From Odontesthes bonariensis (taxonomy: Eukaryota > Chordata > Actinopteri > Atheriniformes > Atherinopsidae), in contig NC_134524.1 of the NCBI RefSeq assembly GCF_027942865.1, positions 20,575,536 to 20,639,535 of the forward strand: a stretch of 64,000 bases of DNA, in the 5' to 3' direction. Made by a program: the position numbers and the translations under genes. Below, one piece after another: positions 48,400 to 60,500 of the stretch. Below the pieces are notes generated by a model. It did no database searches. It was not told where the DNA came from and saw only the letters and a list, made by a program, of their open reading frames with translations. How positions within the stretch are numbered: the stretch's first letter is position 1; each line of letters starts with the position of its first letter.

Positions 48400-49790
48400 T
48401 TAAGCACCTCCCTTAGCTCCTCCCCATGCTGTGTACATAAAGCCTCAAAATGGCTCCATTTAGCCTCTAGCTGAGCTGGTGCGGTTACCTAATTCAGGTG
48501 GTGAGTAGGGTCCCCGTTTAATTCTGCATGTGTGATGCAATCTTTGGTTCCTACTAACATGTGTTTTTGTCTTTTTTAGGTTTACTTGCTGCTGTGCTGT
48601 TTTGTTAGTTTGTTTGTACAGTTCTGTTATGCAGTTTTGTTTGGTTCGCTCTACTTTTGTTTTGCTTGTGTAGTTCTTTGTCTATTTTAGTTTGATTATT
48701 GATTAAGTGTTAGGTTTGTTTTAACCTTTCCTTATGTCATTCCTTTTTTTGAGTTTCAGTCAGTGGGGTTACATGGCACTCAAAGGATCAGATAATTAGC
48801 TATATTACAATAAGAAAGAGTTATTAAGTGCATGTAGACACCTTAATTTGACAAGAAATTGGATCAAATCGAGATAACTCGGTTGAAAGTCAAAATAAAC
48901 GTGTTTGTAGGCGGTGAAGCACGTGGTGAATTAAACTTTGCGTTCTGTGCATGCTCGAGATTTTTTCCCGGGGTCGGTTACCGGGAGTCGGAAGAGATGA
49001 TATTACTGTTGTCGCCGTTGGAGAAAAAAAACTTGATGGAGAATGCGTCGTTGGGCATCGCGTTTGTGCAATAAGCAGCTCACCACAAACCAAATGTAGA
49101 AGGATGTACCTTCATCTTGCTTTTCATTTGCCATTTTCTCGAATGCCTGAGTTTGTTGTAGTAGTTGGTGGTGAAGCGGTCAACTAAGTGGCTCTATTAT
49201 CAATCGTTGAAATGGGTACAGCGCCACCTATCGTATCGGAGTATGACATGCTTTGTGCCTCTGATTCATTCACCGCCATATATCCAAGGATAATTACCCT
49301 TTCTCAACTCATTCTTATTGTAATTTAGCCAATTATTTGATCCTTTCAGTGTCATATAACCCCACTGAGTGTGGCCTGGGTGTCATCAGGTGGGAGGCTA
49401 GGCACTGAGGTGAGGACCTCACTTCCTGTTTTGGCATGCGAGTACACTGGGGCACTTTTGGTGTGTTTGTGGTGGCTTTTCATTTGTAGTGTTGCACTCC
49501 AGCTTAAGGAGGGACACACATCCAGCAGTATGCCTTCCAGTGAGGCCCCAGCCCATTGATTTTAATTCTGTTAGTCATTTGGCTTTTAGTATTGTTATTA
49601 TTAAATATTCCTCTTGTGTTTAACCTTTTTCTTCGCAGCAGCTTTACTTAAGTTTTATTCATAAATATTATTGTCAATAAATATATTTGCTTTCTTGTCT
49701 CTGCCTCAGTCATGACCCTGTGTCCTTCCAGCAATTGGGTTTCAGCTGTCCTATCCTGGGGTGCAAGTCCTCAGGTGGCGTTTTTGGCTC
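48400..49790 (+). mobile_element. LTR-like relic interrupted by a MITE (fossil)
   Basis: Once the MITE at 48761-49367 is set aside, the flanks read as one T/G-rich sequence with a TATA-like 'gtacataaagcc' near 48,435 and polyadenylation-like AATAAA motifs near 49,675, followed by 'ctctgcctcagtcatgaccctgtg'. This is LTR-like, but neither end is defined. Confidence 0.35.
48761..49367. mobile_element. MITE with CAGTGGGGTTA ends
   Basis: Inverted ends of about 60 bases (CAGTGGGGTTACATGGCACT... against the reverse of ...GTCATATAACCCCACTG), with AGT directly abutting both sides as a possible 3-bp duplication. 607 bases, no open frame of note. Confidence 0.8.
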
Positions 49791-51512
49791 TAACAATTTC
49801 ATCCTTTACTCCGCTCCTCGCCACATTAATATTTCTATCCAATAGCCAGAATATTACATGTGCAACTTATTTGGCACAGAACAGCCGCACAAGGACTGAG
49901 ATTTGTAACAGGTAGTAATTACTGCAAAGTGTATAAAGTATAGAAGAACAGCGTTCACGTTACGTGTTGGGGGGAAATGCGTCTGTACGCAGCATGAAAT
50001 ATCATCTGTAAATGCATAATGCTGCCTATTACTCCGTGAATATCCTGAGCCGCCTTCAACATGTGAATAAACCCTGTCTTTAACAAATGCATTTGGCTGT
50101 TGAGAATAATTGTTTCACTGCGTCTTCATGTCCGGGCATGATGAGAAAAGAAAAAACGGTTGGCGGGCTATTTTCTTTTTTTTTTCTTTCTTTTTTTCCT
50201 ATAAACGAAACTGAAAGCTTAACGGAGAAGGTTAGACAACATCACAATGGCCGTGGAAGAAGAATCTTTATAGAGCTGGAGAGAAAGAAAAGAAGAAAAA
50301 ACATTAAGGTGAGCAAGTTCGTCTTTTTTTTTTTTTTTTTTTTTTTTCAAATCTGATAAGCTGCGTCCGTGAGGAAAGTCCATCAGTTTAATGTGTAACA
50401 CTGTGATAACGGGGCAAGATTGTACGGAGTTTGGTTTGTCTAAGAGCAGCTCCAGTGGTCCAACCTAAATAACAGGGCAGTATTAAGTTAATCAATATCA
50501 TTGAGTTAATTGATTAGCGTCTTATACATCTTAAAGTTGCTCTATTGACTACAGGTGCTGCGACCTATTAACTAGTAAAAAGCAAAAGCTAACGGATATT
50601 TAGTGAGATGTCAGCCTTGCTGAGAGGACCAAAACTTGCTTGTTGAAATCCACTTTTCCTAATTTAATCATTCTTTGGACGTCTTTATGGTTGCCTGTGC
50701 AACAGCAGCCGGATAATGAGGCGACTGAGAACAAAGACCCACAGTGGCTGGTGTGACAAAAGGGATGTTTGGCACACTGCAGCTGATAAAAGCTGAAGTT
50801 TGTTTGAGTGACTGGTCTCTGTTGTCCAGGCGTCTATTGTTGTGTTGAGGAAATTAAAAAAAAAAAAAAAAAAAAAGGCACTTGATGTCTTTTTAGTTTG
50901 AACTACAGTTCAAAATTCAAAGATGCTTCATTTAAAACAACACAAGCTTGTCTGTTCTTGCATCCTGGAGAGGTATTGGAGGTGTGTGTGTGTGGTGTTG
51001 GTTTTGTCTTGTCTGCATGGTTGAATAGTTTGTTTACGATTGGAGTTAGTGTCCCAGGTTGAAATAACTCTTAATTAAATGCCACTCAGCCTGGTCTTGA
51101 CGGTGCTCCTTGGATTTTTCTCATAGCCGGTCCACTGCAGTCCTTTTCTGCCCCAAAGGAAAAGGCGTGGCATCCTCGGTTTCAGGGGTTCAAGAAAGGA
51201 CAGATGAAACACGGCAAATCATTTTGTCACAGACTGCAGCCGTAACTCTTTACTTCATATTTTACCTTTCAAGCTGCCAGCAGTTCTTTTAAAGTGGTCT
51301 TGAGCTGAGGCAGTTGAGGTGCCTGTAGGAACCCAAATAGATGATGGGCTGATTGGGACAGTGACATTTTTAAAAAAAATTTTTTTTATCTAAAACAGAA
51401 GATTGGATGCTGGCGCTGATGTGAAATTTAAAGGTGGGGTTATTTTGACGGTGCAAGAGAGCACAGAGATACGGAGAGGAAACACGAGAGAACCGATCTT
51501 TCATATCGCACA
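49791..51512. other. intergenic, no gene seen
   Basis: Contains poly-T (about 50,322-50,347) and poly-A (about 50,852-50,876) tracts and the tail of the block A/B similarity (to about 50,760). Open frames are short and show no domain. Confidence 0.4.
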
Positions 51513-51684
51513 CCCCCACTCAGAGCCAGATTAATACTTTGAGGACCGGGGCTAATTACCAGGATGAGGCCCTTCATATCATGTTCTGACGCATGACCTC
51601 ACACAAACCCACTGACACATCAGCGTACACAGTACCAATCTATGACAGACTACCGTTTAAAGTGAACTGGTAATATGATTTCAA

Positions 51685-52929
51685 CACTGTTGGGCAAGCT
51701 ACTTGTAAAATGTAGTGAGCTAAGCTATCAGCTACTCAACCATAAATTAAGCTTCACTACACTAAAGCTACCACCACTAGAAATGTAGTGAGCTAAGCTA
51801 CAAAAATGTGGGGGAAAGTAGTTCACTACATCAGAAGCTACATTGTACCGACATAATATCAGATTGATTTAAAATAACAGATATCTTCATTAAATAAAAT
51901 TTTATTGAGCTCAGTCTAATCTTAAGTGCTATACCAAGATGGAAATGATCTGTGTTTTCGTGAATAACACTATAGGCCTAGACATAAGGCAAAAATGAAA
52001 ACATTATCTAAAATGTGTCACTTGACAATAATGGTCATACACAGACTATTAAATGTTTGAATAATGTGTCAAAATTAGGCCTACGTTACGTCACATATGC
52101 AGCATGTTGTGCGCCCCCAACCCCGTTGGAACAGGAAAAAAAAAGAAAAAAAAAAGAGAAAAAAAAGTTCAGGCTCAGGAATTTTTTTTCACTATCACCC
52201 CTGAATGTTGCTGATGCTCGTGTAACCCAAGATATTGTAATGATGTAGTTTTTTTTGTTAATTTCACCATAAATACATTTTTCTCTTGTTCTCATTTTGT
52301 TGTTAATTTCAATTGTTTTGTAATATTTTTTTATTGGGAGCTTTTATTTTTATTTTGTTTTATTGCGTTACCGGAACTTATTGGTGATGTCACATCCTGT
52401 CAATTGCGCTGTCAGTTGGTCTCTGAGATCGCTGAGTAGCTGTGTGTGTGAGAGGCGGCGAAGTGGCTTTAATTTTAATATATTTGTTCCATTACAGAGG
52501 TTGTCCTGTTACTTTGTTCTCAACACAACGCAGAGAGGAACACTTTTAGCCAGAGTCGAATCATGCCGGTTACACTCGCAACTGTATGCACGCAGGGTAG
52601 CTATGCAATGCATAGGTCCTATGTTAGTACCGGTATGTATGCAGGCGGCACTAGCTGACGAGTGAGAGCAGCTTGCGCATGACGTTCAACAGACATTCAC
52701 TTTATTGTGTTCAAAACCATGTTGTGATGCTGGTAACTGCTGTTTTCCTCAGGCATTACCTGAAATTTTGTAGCTTTTGTGGACGCTACGTCACTACTTG
52801 ACAAAAAAAATAGCTTAACTACGGGGACGTTACTCGATACATAAAGTAGTGACGCTACGGCCAAGCTACTGGGAAATGTAGTTAAACTAGTAGCTTCGCT
52901 ACAAGTAGTGACGCTACTGCCCATCACTG
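51685..52929. mobile_element. non-autonomous hAT nested in the 51521-57530 element
   Basis: Ends CACTGTTGGGC / GCCCATCACTG with GTAGCTAAGCTA-like subterminal repeats. A perfect 8-bp duplication GATTTCAA lies at 51677-51684 and 52930-52937. 1245 bases, no transposase. Confidence 0.9.
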
Positions 52930-53276
52930 GATTTCAATTCATTTCAATTCAAGGTTAGCTTTATTATCATTGCAGTAGTGTTGACAAAGCTGACAGAATG
53001 AGGATGGGAAAACAAAATGTATCTGAATAAACCTATTGGCCGATTTGAAAATGTAGGGAAAAAGAAAGTATGAAATTGGTGATTTGGTGGCAAATCATTA
53101 CTGAAAATGTAATAAAATGCTTTTGCTATCAAGTACAGCAAGTTAGACCCAAACAACATTAAATTAACTGTTTTTTGAAAGTAACTTAATTTATAGAAAT
53201 GCATCCTGTTTTTGTAAACTCATCAAAAATTATAAAACAATGTAGGGCCTATTGTATTAAACAAAGCTCAATGAAG

Positions 53277-53450
53277 GCCCCGGCTATGGCTCAAACGGTT
53301 TGGGCATTGAATGGTTAACTTACTCCGGGAGTAAGGCCCTGGTACATGTCCGGTAACTCACAACAAACCCCAAGCAAGAAGACAGGCAGGAATGTATGAC
53401 ATATTTGGGGTAAACTGTTTGAAATGCGCACACAAACACGCTAAAACTAT
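53277..53450 (+). mobile_element. possible tRNA-like SINE piece
   Basis: 'TATGGCTCAAACGGTTTGG' fits a tRNA A box, and 'ggtacatgtccgg' some 60 bases on is a poor B box. No clear tail or duplication. Weak. Confidence 0.3.
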
Positions 53451-53543
53451 TTTACACATTAATGGGGCATATTGAGGAGGCAGCCGCGGCCCGTCAGAGA
53501 AAAAACATGACTCACCAAGTGACTTCAAAAGGCCCGTTTTCTG

Positions 53544-56500
53544 TTACCTCTCCCCGCTGGCATTGCTGACAGGCAATGTAAGGTAAATCCGCAGTGCTAT
53601 GTCGACATTTGGAAAAACATGTTGTAGATTCCTTTCTCGAATGAATGACAGTAAGTTCATCGGCTGCCTGTTTTCAGTGGAAACTTTTGCGAAATGCACA
53701 AACTGCCCTAGTTTATCAGGGAAATCATCAGCCAGGTCTTTGTGGTATTTTACCTGCAGGTTGACGCTTTTCTCGCGTATTTCACTGAGGGACAATTTGT
53801 CCAGTTGCGTTAGAAATCCGAAGTATGTGCACGTTTCTTTTTACACTGCGTGTCTCTGCTGTAATGCACTGATCAGTTTGTCTATTATGACAAAGAATGT
53901 CTCCCGAAAGCGGTCTTCTCCCGCATTGGTCACAAGGGTAGGTTCGTCGGTGTCATCGGCCGGGGTGGTGCGCTTCACTTGTCGAGTCACAGTGTACTGC
54001 TGTGACTGATAGCGATTTGGCCTGGGATTCCAAGTGTGTGAACTGGGAGCGTAAATTGGACACAAAGTCTATGAGGGACTGGAGTAATTCCACAGCAGTA
54101 ACTAGGTCCAAATCCACTGTCTGCAGGGCCCTGCTTGTGATATCAAATCTTTGCAGCACGGTATCCCATATGATGGTGAGGAATGCTGTCTCGAATCTAT
54201 TCATTTTTTTTGCCAGAGACTTCGCCTCCTCTCATGCGGTTGATTTCTGATGGTCATCTTCTGCTATCTCATTTAAAGTGTCGTGGACATTTCTGAAAGT
54301 TAAACAGAGAGCTTTTGTAGCCTGTGCGTGTGCCGCCCATCACGTCGATGAAAGTCCCTTCACCATCTCCATGTGCTTGTTCTCGTTAGACTCCAGTCCA
54401 TCCATTAATATTTTCCAGCGGCTGGGCGAAGCTGAGAAAAAAGTGAAGATGGATTGAACTAGCCTAAAAAAAGAGCTGGTGTCACGGCAACAATCCACAC
54501 TACAGACCCCAACAAGGTTCAGGGAATGGGCCGCGCATGGAATCCAATAAGCAAGGGGGTTTATTTTCTGAATTCGGGCACGCAATCCCTTGTACGCACC
54601 TGCCATGTTAGACGCATTGTCAAAGCACTGTCCCCTGCAATTTTTAATGTCTATGTGCATGTCCTGCAGCACACCTGTGACGGAGTCAAAAAGGGACTCG
54701 CCTGTATGGCTAAAAATGGCCAGAAATTTCAAAAATCTCTCAAAGATCTTGCCCTCCTGAGACACATAACGCACCACAAATGTTAGTTGGTCAATGTGAC
54801 TCAAATCCGGTGTAGAATCCACAATAAGTGAAAAATACTTTGCGTGTTGTAGGTGCAGCGTCGGAAATTAGCGAGGGCCATGGGCCATTTGGCCCCCAAT
54901 TTAGCCTAAAATGCCCCCAAAGATCATGCTCGAGGGGCCAAAATTGCCCCCAAGTTTTTGAAACAAATATTTGTACATTATTATAATGTGACATTAAACT
55001 ACAATTTTTATTTTCATTAATTTACAGTCTCTTTATTCTCCTGGTGGAATGTAAATAAACGATTATTAAGCGAGCGGCGGGAGTAGTTGGGTTTCCATCC
55101 AAGTTGTATCGAATTTAAGAGCGTATTTTGTGAAAATGCGCAAAAAGCAAAGCGAATTTATGTGTTTTTATTTAATCGCAAAACCTGCTTCCATAACAAA
55201 AATGCGCATTTTCCTTTTATCGATACACTGACAAATCTACCCTCTCCAAGCGTAAAAACTTGTTTGCGAATTGCATTTGGTAACGGTGCCAGATCCTCCA
55301 GCCCCACCAGATTCCCCGGAAGTCCCCGCAAAGGTGACGAAAAGGTGCACCTTGCCATCCACTATTGAGAAATGGAAAATCGACTGGCTTGGTGTGGAAG
55401 TGGTTGACAAGAACACGGTAATCTTCTGTAAAGCCTGCAGAGCTCATCCACCTAAACACGGTTTTGGACTTGGGAACTCGGGAAATGACTTAATCAATGG
55501 AAGCGACCAGGTCAAAAAATACAATGCACACTGTCACCAGACTACGAAACACCACCGATTCGCTTATGGTAAGTGACAACAGACGCTAACTTTTAAGACT
55601 TCATCACATCTTTTGTGTGGCTCGTTAGCTAAGGTGTCGAGTTGATAGCTATGGTCACCGTCTACATCCTGCAGCAACATACGGCTCTCGGTGACCTTAG
55701 CGTTAGGCTAGCATCAACTCGACACCATAGTTGAGTTGTGTAGTTTGGACTGTGTCACTTCTCGTGTTCCTCGTGCAGAATGTGCAAAAAAAACGACCCG
55801 TACTCTCGCTTTGTATACACGATGTTGCCTAGCAACGTCGTGCATGCGCATTATATCCTGCCCTGCTCCCGAGTTTTAGCTCTGGTTTTAGTAGTAGGCT
55901 ATTCATGGGAAACGAATGAATACCACGTTAAGGTCTCTGCCAAGTCGTAATTAAAAGCAGTTCTTCATTATTTAAGTAAAGAACGTGTAATCTATAGAGT
56001 CGATTTAGAGTCGGAGGGGGTGCTCAGCCCTATAGGTTTTCAGCTTACTGAATGAGGGGCCAGGCAGCCTACCAGTATTGTTCTCATTCTCATAGAAGGC
56101 TAAAATTGTTTAAATCAAACCAATACTGATGTCAGTTTGCTTACGGCTGTCTCCTGTTTTCTGTCTGTACCTACTACTTCCACATTTCTCTCTGTAAAAG
56201 AAATGGCAAGCTTTACATTTATTTGGGTTGGCAGACAGCAAAGTAATGATGACATTGTGCATTTAAATCTAAAAATAACTTGAAGATCTAAGTTTTTTTT
56301 GTTTTTTTTTGATGGCCCCCAAACATTTTGAAAATTCCCCCACTTTTGGGACTGGGGGCCAAAATTGCCCCCAAAATATTTTCTTAATTTCATACCCTGT
56401 GTAGGTGCATTATTATCTCTGATTGAACTCGCTGGCCCATGAGTGCAATAAACTCCTCGCATATAGTCGATGACAAATAGGAGGGTGTCCCCCGCCCCTT

Positions 56501-57289
56501 ATTTCCAAAACGTTTTAAGTGTTCATCCAAAAAAGGGTCAAACTTGGCCAGCAACTCTAAGATGCCCAAATAATTCCTGTTGTGCACTGAGCCCAGTGTT
56601 TCATTTTCTCCCTGGAATGCGAGCCCACGCTCTGACAGAAATTTTATTACGGCCACAACTCTCCTCAATACCTCTTTCCAGTAATTCGCCTCATCTTTCA
56701 GTTGATCCTGCAGCCCCGCGTCGATCCCCCGCACCTGCGTGCGCGCAAGCCAAGTAAGCACAGCCTTTCTGTGGGGCTGGCCCGCTTCGTGCATCTCAAC
56801 TCGGTCAACTGAATGTTTCCAATCAGAGAATCCGTGCGTGAAAGCAGACGAATCGTTACTGAATAGTTTGCAAAAAAAACAAAACACATTTCCAGTAGAT
56901 TGGGAGTAAGACAACCATTCTCTTGCCACCTTCTCTCCATTTCTGAGCGAGCGACTGAACAATGTTTTGCTCAGACATCGCTTCTGATTTTTATAGCTCC
57001 TTTCAGAAGCCGAAAAATCGGCATCTTTATGTTGACATTGTGTGGGTGCTTCAATTCCCTTTCTGACCCAATAGCTTCGCATCTCCTCATTAACTTCTCC
57101 CCAGCATGCAATATCTGTTGATATATCTATTTTCGCCCCTGCCTCAGAACCAACAGGCTCATCTGCTACTGGTTCCTCTCCATCACTTGTTTCCTCAGAG
57201 ATTGTAGCACTATTGCTAGCAGACTGGCTAGTTGGGCTGGTTAGTTGGCTAGCGGTGGTAGCTGCTACAGCAGGCTGACTACTCCACAT
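53544..57289 (-). pseudogene. hAT transposase, ZMYM1-like (TTF finger, DUF4371, dimerisation domain)
   Basis: Minus-strand transposase starting at ATG 57289. The first open stretch (57289-56408) has an acidic Ser/Thr-rich leader, a TTF-type zinc finger (VFCFFCKLF, ACW...RSYWV region) and the start of DUF4371 (NRNYLGILELL). A nested hAT then interrupts the frame. Beyond it (54847 down) the frame resumes in phase (HAKYFSLIVDSTPDLSH...CFDNASNMAGAYKG...CAAHSLNLVG) and stops at 54340. Further blocks follow in other frames, ending with the C-terminal dimerisation motif (NVDIALRIYLTLPVSNASGE, about 53,550-53,610). With at least one insertion and some frame changes it cannot code a full transposase. 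Similar sequences are often annotated as 'zinc finger MYM-type protein 1-like'. Confidence 0.88.
54856..56399 (+). mobile_element. second nested hAT (CAGNGT...GAAATTA ends)
   Basis: Imperfect inverted ends CAGCGTCGGAAATTAG and the reverse complement of CTTAATTTCATACCCTG, followed inside by TTGGCCCCC motifs at both ends. A perfect 8-bp duplication TGTAGGTG lies at 54848-54855 and 56400-56407. On the plus strand, about 55,271-55,568 codes a transposase N-terminal piece (KWKIDWLGVE...VIFCKACRAHP) ending at a splice donor (TATG|GTAAGT). This resembles the zinc finger of the ZNF862/KIAA1586-type hATs. No catalytic region, so it is a deletion derivative. Confidence 0.88.
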
Positions 57290-57591
57290 CTTGGTTAATT
57301 TGGGTGTTTTCTGTAATAATTCTGTCGCTCTTTCCTTTTTGATTGCTTGTAATTATCGTTTTTTTGCTCCGCTCTCGTGTTTCCTTTGGCCTGACATTTT
57401 CGCTCGTTTTCGTTTTATTTATTTTTTTCTTCTATTATTTTTTGTCATTTCACATTCAGCGACCGGACGCCCCCTAGTGGCGAGGCCCGGGACTGCAGCC
57501 CTTTCAACCCATTCTTTTAATCCGGCCCTGCCCCCACTTGAGCTTCGTGAATATCTTTTCGTGATCTGTTTTCTATGAGCAGACGGCGGAG

Positions 57592-60500
57592 ATGAGCCTG
57601 CAGGTTTGCCACTGCTGCGGCTGGTCCAAAGTGACCACCTACCATGGCTTGAGGGTCCACCAGGGGAGGATGGGATGCACGCCGAAGGGTATGAGGTTTG
57701 CAGAGCCTGAACAGCAGTGCATGCTGGGCTATGCGGGGCTCACAAACGCTCAAATGGACCTCAAGTTGGACCTCAAGTTGGACATTCGCACCTCTATCAA
57801 AACGGGTATTATTTTCTAAATGAATATGAATAATGTCGTGCTCGTTTAAAACTTTCCCTCACTGAGACGAGCAATAATGCATACCAATTCACAACATTGG
57901 ATCCATTAAAAGATGTGAATTGGCTCTTGAATTATGTCTTGGTACAGAAACCACAGGCTACAACTCTGACCTGAGTCTCCAGGTTTGTCACTGCGGCTGG
58001 ACTAAAATGAGCACTTACCAGGGCTTGAGGATCCACCAGGGGAAGATGGGTTGTACTCCAAAAGGAATAAGAATCCCAAAGAACGAGCAGAACTACTGGA
58101 AATGTCACTGGGAAGAAGAAGAAGAAGTGGATCACAGCAAACGTCCTCGAGCAAAAAGAATGGTTGTCAAGAAGGAGGTATACAATCCAAGAGGGATATG
58201 TGGGTCAAGCGGTGGAAAGTCCACATTGAACTTTTCTTTTTAACCCTCACAGAATTTTCCAGAGCCTCCGAGGCAGAGCAGCTGCAGAAGCTCAGTGGCA
58301 AAAGCAGCCAAGACGGAGGAGGAATACAAGTCACGTATGTGTTTAGGTGGAAATTCAGTCTGAACACGATTTTGTACATCAGTCTGATTGTGTTGTCCTG
58401 TTCTGCAGTTCCTCGACGCTCCACCCGCCGATCGGCGAAGTCAAATTCAGGCCACCAGCCGGAGGCGTTCTCCGCACGTCCGCAGGTGAAGCGCAGGCAC
58501 AAACCTTTGTGACTCTCTGACTTCAGCGTGATTCTGAAAATTCATCCTTAAGATTGAATAAATGTCCCCCAGGTCAACAGAACGGTCTACGAGCATTCAA
58601 CACCAGCAAACCCTGCAGATGTGGTTCGAGCTAAGAAGAATAATCCAAAGCGTCAGACGTTACCACAGGTAACCTGTTCGCAATTCAACATTTTTTCCTG
58701 TTGCATTCTTAAAAAAAGTTTACTTTTGCCGTTTTTAGAAAGCGTACATTGGAGCTGCGGAGGGCTACTGGAGCACTGACAGGCTCAACGACTATGCAGG
58801 AGCAGCAGCCAGAGTCAAGGAGGAGCCCAAGTCACGTATGTTTAAAGGGACACTATGTCATTTCTTCCCCCATCTAGTGGGGCAATTTTATTTTGCAAAG
58901 TCGAATGAATTTGCTCTCTAGCGCCTCGCGTTTTCAAATGTGCGCTGCATCTTCTTGAACTACGGCAGGCGGTATGTGTCAAGATTCAAGAAGCTATAGC
59001 TTCAGACTCAAGGTCCATACAAACAAAAAGACATCAAGACAAACAGTACAAAGGATTACATAACACACATACAATAACACTATAAATACAGATGACAGAT
59101 AACATGTCAGATAACATAAGTTGACATAGCCTTTGGTGTGCAAGCAATGCAATTAGTCATATTCCGGGAGTTACCGGAAGTGACGTCGACGCAGCGGTAG
59201 CGTTAGCAGCAGTGTGTAGTTGCTATCTGGAAAGTGTTCTTTTAAATAAACTCCCGGTAAACTTACAAACTTTCTAATGCCTCGTTTTGTGAGTTAAGAG
59301 CCTATGTGTACTACGGCAGAAGTTTGGTAACAATCAATGCATTATTAGTGGGATCATTTACGAGATAAAATCTATTTACCATTAGCTCCAGTAATTAGCC
59401 ATTCGGCGGACGTGACGTCAAAATGACGTCATTTCCGCTCACAGGCCTGGCGTTGGGGAAAACGCGATTCGAAGTGCTTTATGTCCCTCTCGGCACTTCG
59501 TCGTTTTTCATAGACCGGAAGGACATGGCAGCCTCCATAGAGCTTACCCGCTCTATGTAGATACAGACAAGTTATTCTTCTCTCAGGAGGATAATTGAGA
59601 TTTTTGACAGAGATCATTTTACACCAATGAGGACTAATTTATGAATGAATATGTTGATTTGAGCTAATAAATGACTTGATATATTACATAGTGTCCCTTT
59701 AAATGGATTGGAGTGGATTTTGCACTTGAGCTGTGATCAGTAAAAGGTTTGTCTCCTTTCATTGCAGCCTTTGCAGTTCCAGAACTCTCCGTCCAAAGAG
59801 CCACAAAGACCACGTCAGGCCAGCAGCTGCAGGGCTACTCCTGTGACGTGCAGGTGGAGCAGATGAGTTGAAATTCAGTGACTTGGAATTTGCACCTGTG
59901 TGCACGGTGACCAACGTTTTTCCTGCTTCTTTTTTTCCTTTTAGGTGAAAAGATTCACGGAGCCTCCAGCTGCCCCAGCAGTCCGACCTAAGGTGAGAGA
60001 CGGGAGGGATCGGACACCGCCGCAGGTCATTAATGCATCAGAAATTCTTCCACTTTTTCATGTTTTTAAGTCTTACATAACAACTTTACTTTATCAGTTA
60101 AATCCTACATATCTTTTAGGTGATGGGTTTCGTCAAAGAGCATTTGCCAGTCACATACCGAGAACCAGCTGCGCAACCAAAGCAGAAACACAGGCTTGAA
60201 CCAACTTGGTCTCAGGTATCAAACCTTTGAATGCTGGAAGTCTGCCATATTCACCATGCCAATAAGAATTGTTAGACAATGTGTTTTGTTTTTTTTTGGT
60301 CTGACAATAAGATCACAACCACGTAGACATAAAAGCAAATTACGTCTTTTTTAGGGCAACGGATCAGTCAGGAATCAGCTTTTAGCTCCACTGGTGCTCC
60401 CGCCTGAGAAGAAGGACTCACCTTTGTGCAAGGCGACGCGGGAGAGATCCGGAGAGAGCCAGCTACTGCAAGAAATTCAGAATTTTTTGCAGCGTAAAAA

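Larger units (their letters stand above)
37300..50760 (+). repeat. TRIM block B (paralogous to about 20713-31660)
   Basis: Second copy of the two-gene TRIM block. It is longer than block A, partly through a BED-type hAT, a long-repeat MITE and the insertion at 48.4-49.8 kb. Stretches not listed separately (37,300-38,880, 41,170-42,540, 42,683-44,110, 48,018-48,400) contain no gene that I can support. Confidence 0.75.
51521..57530 (-). mobile_element. hAT transposon, ZMYM1-like transposase, with two nested hATs
   Basis: Ends CAGAGCCAGATTAA and the reverse complement of TTAATCCGGCCCTG. A perfect 8-bp duplication CCCCCACT lies at 51513-51520 and 57531-57538. Of its 6010 bases, two later hAT insertions account for about 2.8 kb, leaving about 3.2 kb of original element, the usual size for an autonomous hAT. 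The right end lies only about 50 bases before the first visible exon of the gene at 57592. Confidence 0.92.

Noticed and set aside
56470-57121. Plus-strand open frames of 70-95 residues
   Set aside because: Antisense shadows of the hAT transposase, which has recognisable domains on the minus strand.
58486-58512. Gene end at the TGA after 'RPQVKRRHKPL'
   Set aside because: The CAG|GTGAAG donor before it, and the in-frame acceptor at 58572 followed by fourteen more in-phase exons, argue for splicing; an alternative short form remains possible.
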